DNA of 10,467 nucleotides, from positions 1 to 10,467 of the forward strand of contig JADGJL010001076.1 in assembly GCA_027600665.1 (NCBI GenBank), written 5' to 3'. The notes below the pieces were generated by a model that did not search any database, had not been told where the DNA came from, and saw only the letters and a program-made list of their open reading frames with translations. Source of the DNA: Irineochytrium annulatum. Its lineage: Eukaryota; Chytridiomycota; Chytridiomycetes; Chytridiales; Chytridiaceae. The position numbers and the translations under genes were made by a program. Positions 8,453 to 10,467 of the stretch are shown here, piece after piece (position 1 is the first letter of the stretch; each line of letters opens with the position of its first letter).

Positions 8453-9009
8453 TATTCTTGCTTTCTATCTAGATGCGTCTCTTCGACGTGGCGACGCGCT
8501 TGCGAGGCCGCGCGGCTGTGACGGGGCAGGTCGCGATTCAAGCGGGTTGATTTACTACAATGGCAATCCAACAAGCGCGGGGTACCGGCGGACGGCGTCG
8601 CAATTCAACATCAATAAGCTGGATAGGCAGGCTAGTAGCCTGCAAACTGCCAGCGGACGAGGGAAGCTGCGTTAGATGCAATCCGGCTGCCGCAGTGCTG
8701 CATCATCTGACGAGTCACCCCGACGGCCACCCACTCCCTGCCCGTGGCGACGCATCACCACAGGGGCTCGGAATGTTCTTTCTTGTATCCCTTATGCTAG
8801 CCGACTGACGAGAGTACGGAGGGGGATTTCAGATGATGATAATGCCTGGCTGTCAAAATCCTTTCAACGTTCCTGTCTTCGTCTCCATCAATGCCAGACC
8901 TAGGCCTTCTGACGTCCGTATCTCACGTAGGACTCTACAGCATGGAGCCAGCATGGCTACCAATTTTGAGTTAACTACTGGTGACTCGCTATTCTTGAGG
9001 GACCTGGAC

Positions 9010-9021
9010 TTTTTTTTTTTT
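9010..9021 (+). repeat. homopolymer T tract (12 bases)
   Basis: Twelve consecutive T residues lie inside the divergent upstream region, 558 bp before the ATPase start and about 430 bp before the lyase start. Poly(dA:dT) tracts in fungal promoters exclude nucleosomes; that role here is inferred from position only. Confidence 0.6.
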
Positions 9022-9368
9022 CCTTCAAGAGAGGTGGATGGGAGGTGAAATATTACATGTATCTTACTCAAGTCTTAGACATTACATTATTGAAGGAAAA
9101 AAAAGTATTCGAATGAAGAACCGAATGCGTAATGAGAACACGATGCGGAGGTAGCAGGACAAGAGGAAGGTGACCTGCGCACGGTCAGGACTTGTCCGTC
9201 GTCAGGGTCCGACCGCATCGCGCGGTGAGCTGGCTGTCCGAGTCTGTCGTCCGTCTCGGGCTTTAGGTGGTCCCATTGCAGGGGTCGGGGCTCCGGATTC
9301 CCGTTGTCGATTGCGCGGCGCCCGGATCAGAGGATCTATCGCGGATCAGCGAGGATTCAAGCCGCGAC

Positions 9369-9375
9369 TATAAAA
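9369..9375 (+). promoter_or_regulatory. TATA box of the ATP-citrate lyase gene
   Basis: TATAAAA stands in otherwise GC-rich sequence, 75 bp before the lyase ATG. This spacing places the likely transcription start near 9400 and gives a short 5' leader. The context of a highly expressed metabolic gene supports it. Confidence 0.6.
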
Positions 9376-9449
9376 TCAGCCGGCCCCAACCCCGCTACCT
9401 CGCTGCGACCAAGTCTTCTGTAAGGCTACCCCTTAGCGATCCATCGACG

Positions 9450-10467
9450 ATGTCCGCGAAGGTACGTGCCGCATCGCGTCGGACGGGCTTCGGCCAAGGC
9501 GGCGTCCTTTTGGGGGGATAAATTCGCGGATTGGGGTCGGATGAAGGGTAACGACCAACCGACCACGGCAGATTCGGGACTCTGGTGTCGGAACGGGTGC
9601 GCGCCAACCCGCAATCATTAGATCATGGCAGATGCGGACGCGATCGCGCCTGGGGTGTGCTGTACGGGGTCGGTTCGCGGGTACACGGATGTTGGGCCGA
9701 TCTTTTGGGCCGCGAGGGGCATTTATCCGCCTCTGGACAGACCGTCGCGCTGCCGCCTCTGTGCTTCCCGGCGTCCTCTGAGTTGCTGATTACGCCTCAT
9801 AGTTGAACCCATAAACCTAACCCATCCCTCGTTCAGGCTATCCGCGAGTTCGACGGCAAACTCCTCTTGGCCTACTGGCTTCCTCGCCTCGGCGATGAGG
9901 GCAAGACGGCCGGCTTTCTCGCGCCAAACAAGATGGCGCACCTCAACTTCGAGGGCAACTTACCGGTCACCGAAGATAAGAACCTGATCAACGCGCATGT
10001 GGCCGCCGAGCTCCAGAAACTCGAGATCGCGCACCCGTGGCTGCTCACCGAGAAGCTCGTTTGCAAGCCCGATCAGTTGATTAAACGGAGAGGGAAGAAC
10101 GGCTTGTTGGGGATCAATTTGGACTGGGCTGGTGTGAAGGAGTGGATAGGGAAGAGGGCTGGTCAGCGCTTCAAGGTTGGCATCCTGAGAGTCCGTTTTT
10201 GAGACGAGATTTACTTATGTGCTCCATGAATAGCTCGAGAGGACTTCTGGTCTCCTTAATACCTTCTTGATCGAGCCCTTCGTGCCCCATCCCCAGGACA
10301 CCGAGTTCTACATCTGCATTCAGTCCGAGAGGGACGGCGACATGATCTTCTTCACCCATGAGGGCGGTGTCGACGTTGGCGACGTTGACGCGAAGGCCAA
10401 GAAGCTCCTCATTCCCGTTTCCCAAACCGCGCCTACACCCGCCGACATAAAGGCCACTCTTCTTGTC
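9450..10467 (+). CDS. ACL: ATP-citrate lyase, N-terminal part (first 195 codons; runs off the right edge)
   Basis: The enzyme makes cytosolic acetyl-CoA and oxaloacetate from citrate, CoA and ATP, feeding fatty-acid and sterol synthesis. Exons: 9450-9461, 9837-10175, 10234-10467 (continuing). The protein begins [18 protein letters not shown]. Conserved blocks are [11 protein letters not shown] (81-91), the region [13 protein letters not shown], and [12 protein letters not shown] (161-172), all in the ATP-grasp/succinyl-CoA-synthetase-beta-like half. Compared with human ACLY, residues about 20-60 differ and are longer, as in fungal forms. The start is fixed by the MSAK motif, which is completed across the first intron. 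The second intron (10176-10233, 58 bp) has a weak GTTGGC donor, but its removal restores the family sequence. Whether the gene encodes a fused single-chain enzyme or only the separate ascomycete-type subunit cannot be decided here. Confidence 0.92.
9462..9836 (+). other. long first intron of the ATP-citrate lyase gene (375 bp)
   Basis: The donor GTACGT follows codon 4 (MSAK), the acceptor is GTTCAG, and a CCTAAC branch-like motif lies about 20 bp before it. The intron is 4-9 times longer than the others in this window. It contains an imperfect direct repeat (9561-9577 and 9621-9637, 14 of 17 identical, 60 bp apart). Long first introns near the start of highly expressed fungal genes often carry expression-enhancing elements. 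None can be named here. Confidence 0.85.

Larger units (their letters stand above)
8453..9449. promoter_or_regulatory. divergent intergenic region between the ATPase and ATP-citrate lyase genes
   Basis: No supportable gene lies here; open frames on both strands are short and unlike any family I know. It must carry the promoters of both neighbours, which are transcribed away from each other. Visible items are a 12-T run at 9010-9021, an A-rich run (GGAAAAAAAAG) near 9096-9106, and a TATA box at 9369-9375. The ends are GC-rich and the middle (about 8980-9140) is AT-richer, as expected for a nucleosome-poor fungal promoter core. Confidence 0.55.

Noticed and set aside
8560..8808. 82-aa plus-strand frame upstream of ATP-citrate lyase
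   Set aside because: It is short, has no recognisable motif or splice-compatible continuation, and lies in the divergent upstream region.
9010..9021. Poly-T tract as an RNA polymerase III terminator for a small RNA
   Set aside because: No A/B box or tRNA-like structure was seen upstream on the plus strand; a promoter tract fits the position better.
9340..9375. tRNA-like T-arm (GATTCAAGCC)
   Set aside because: The flanking bases do not pair into a T-stem and no acceptor or anticodon arms are found; it overlaps the TATA-box region of the lyase gene.

Overview
The window is nuclear DNA of a fungus. Three protein genes can be read. All are split by short spliceosomal introns (41-100 bp, plus one of 375 bp), and the coding regions are GC-rich. 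The combination of an alkali-cation P-type ATPase of fungal type, an ATP-citrate lyase with a fungal-like N-terminus and very small introns fits a basidiomycete or an early-diverging (chytrid-like) fungus. The sequence alone does not let me choose between these. No bacterial operons, mobile elements, CRISPR arrays or RNA genes were found.

Layout, left to right: (1) 1-62 may hold the start of a minus-strand gene running off the left edge (weak), followed by an upstream region for the first clear gene. (2) 619-3606, plus strand: a complete prolyl oligopeptidase (peptidase S9A) of 8 exons and 849 aa, with an N-terminal hydrophobic segment that suggests membrane anchoring. (3) 3607-3956: a compact convergent intergenic region with AATAAA-type signals on both strands. 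(4) 3957-8452, minus strand: a complete type II P-type ATPase of 13 exons and 1298 aa, resembling fungal K+/Na+ uptake (ACU-type) and Na+/K+-ATPase alpha proteins. It includes a predicted 5-nt micro-exon behind a GC-AG intron. (5) 8453-9449: about 1 kb of divergent intergenic DNA with a TATA box facing right. (6) 9450 to the right edge, plus strand: the first 195 codons of ATP-citrate lyase, with a 12-nt first coding exon and a 375-bp first intron.

The genes do not form an obvious pathway. They are a membrane or secretory peptidase, a cation pump and the cytosolic acetyl-CoA-producing enzyme. The ATPase and the lyase share one divergent upstream region, so shared regulation is possible but not shown.

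Every apparent reading-frame break in the three genes is resolved by GT-AG (once GC-AG) introns whose removal restores family-conserved protein sequence. None of the genes looks like a pseudogene. The most interesting items are the micro-exon, the Gln in place of Glu in the M4 ion-binding motif of the ATPase, and the membrane-anchored S9A peptidase. I did not find a clearly new multi-gene system.
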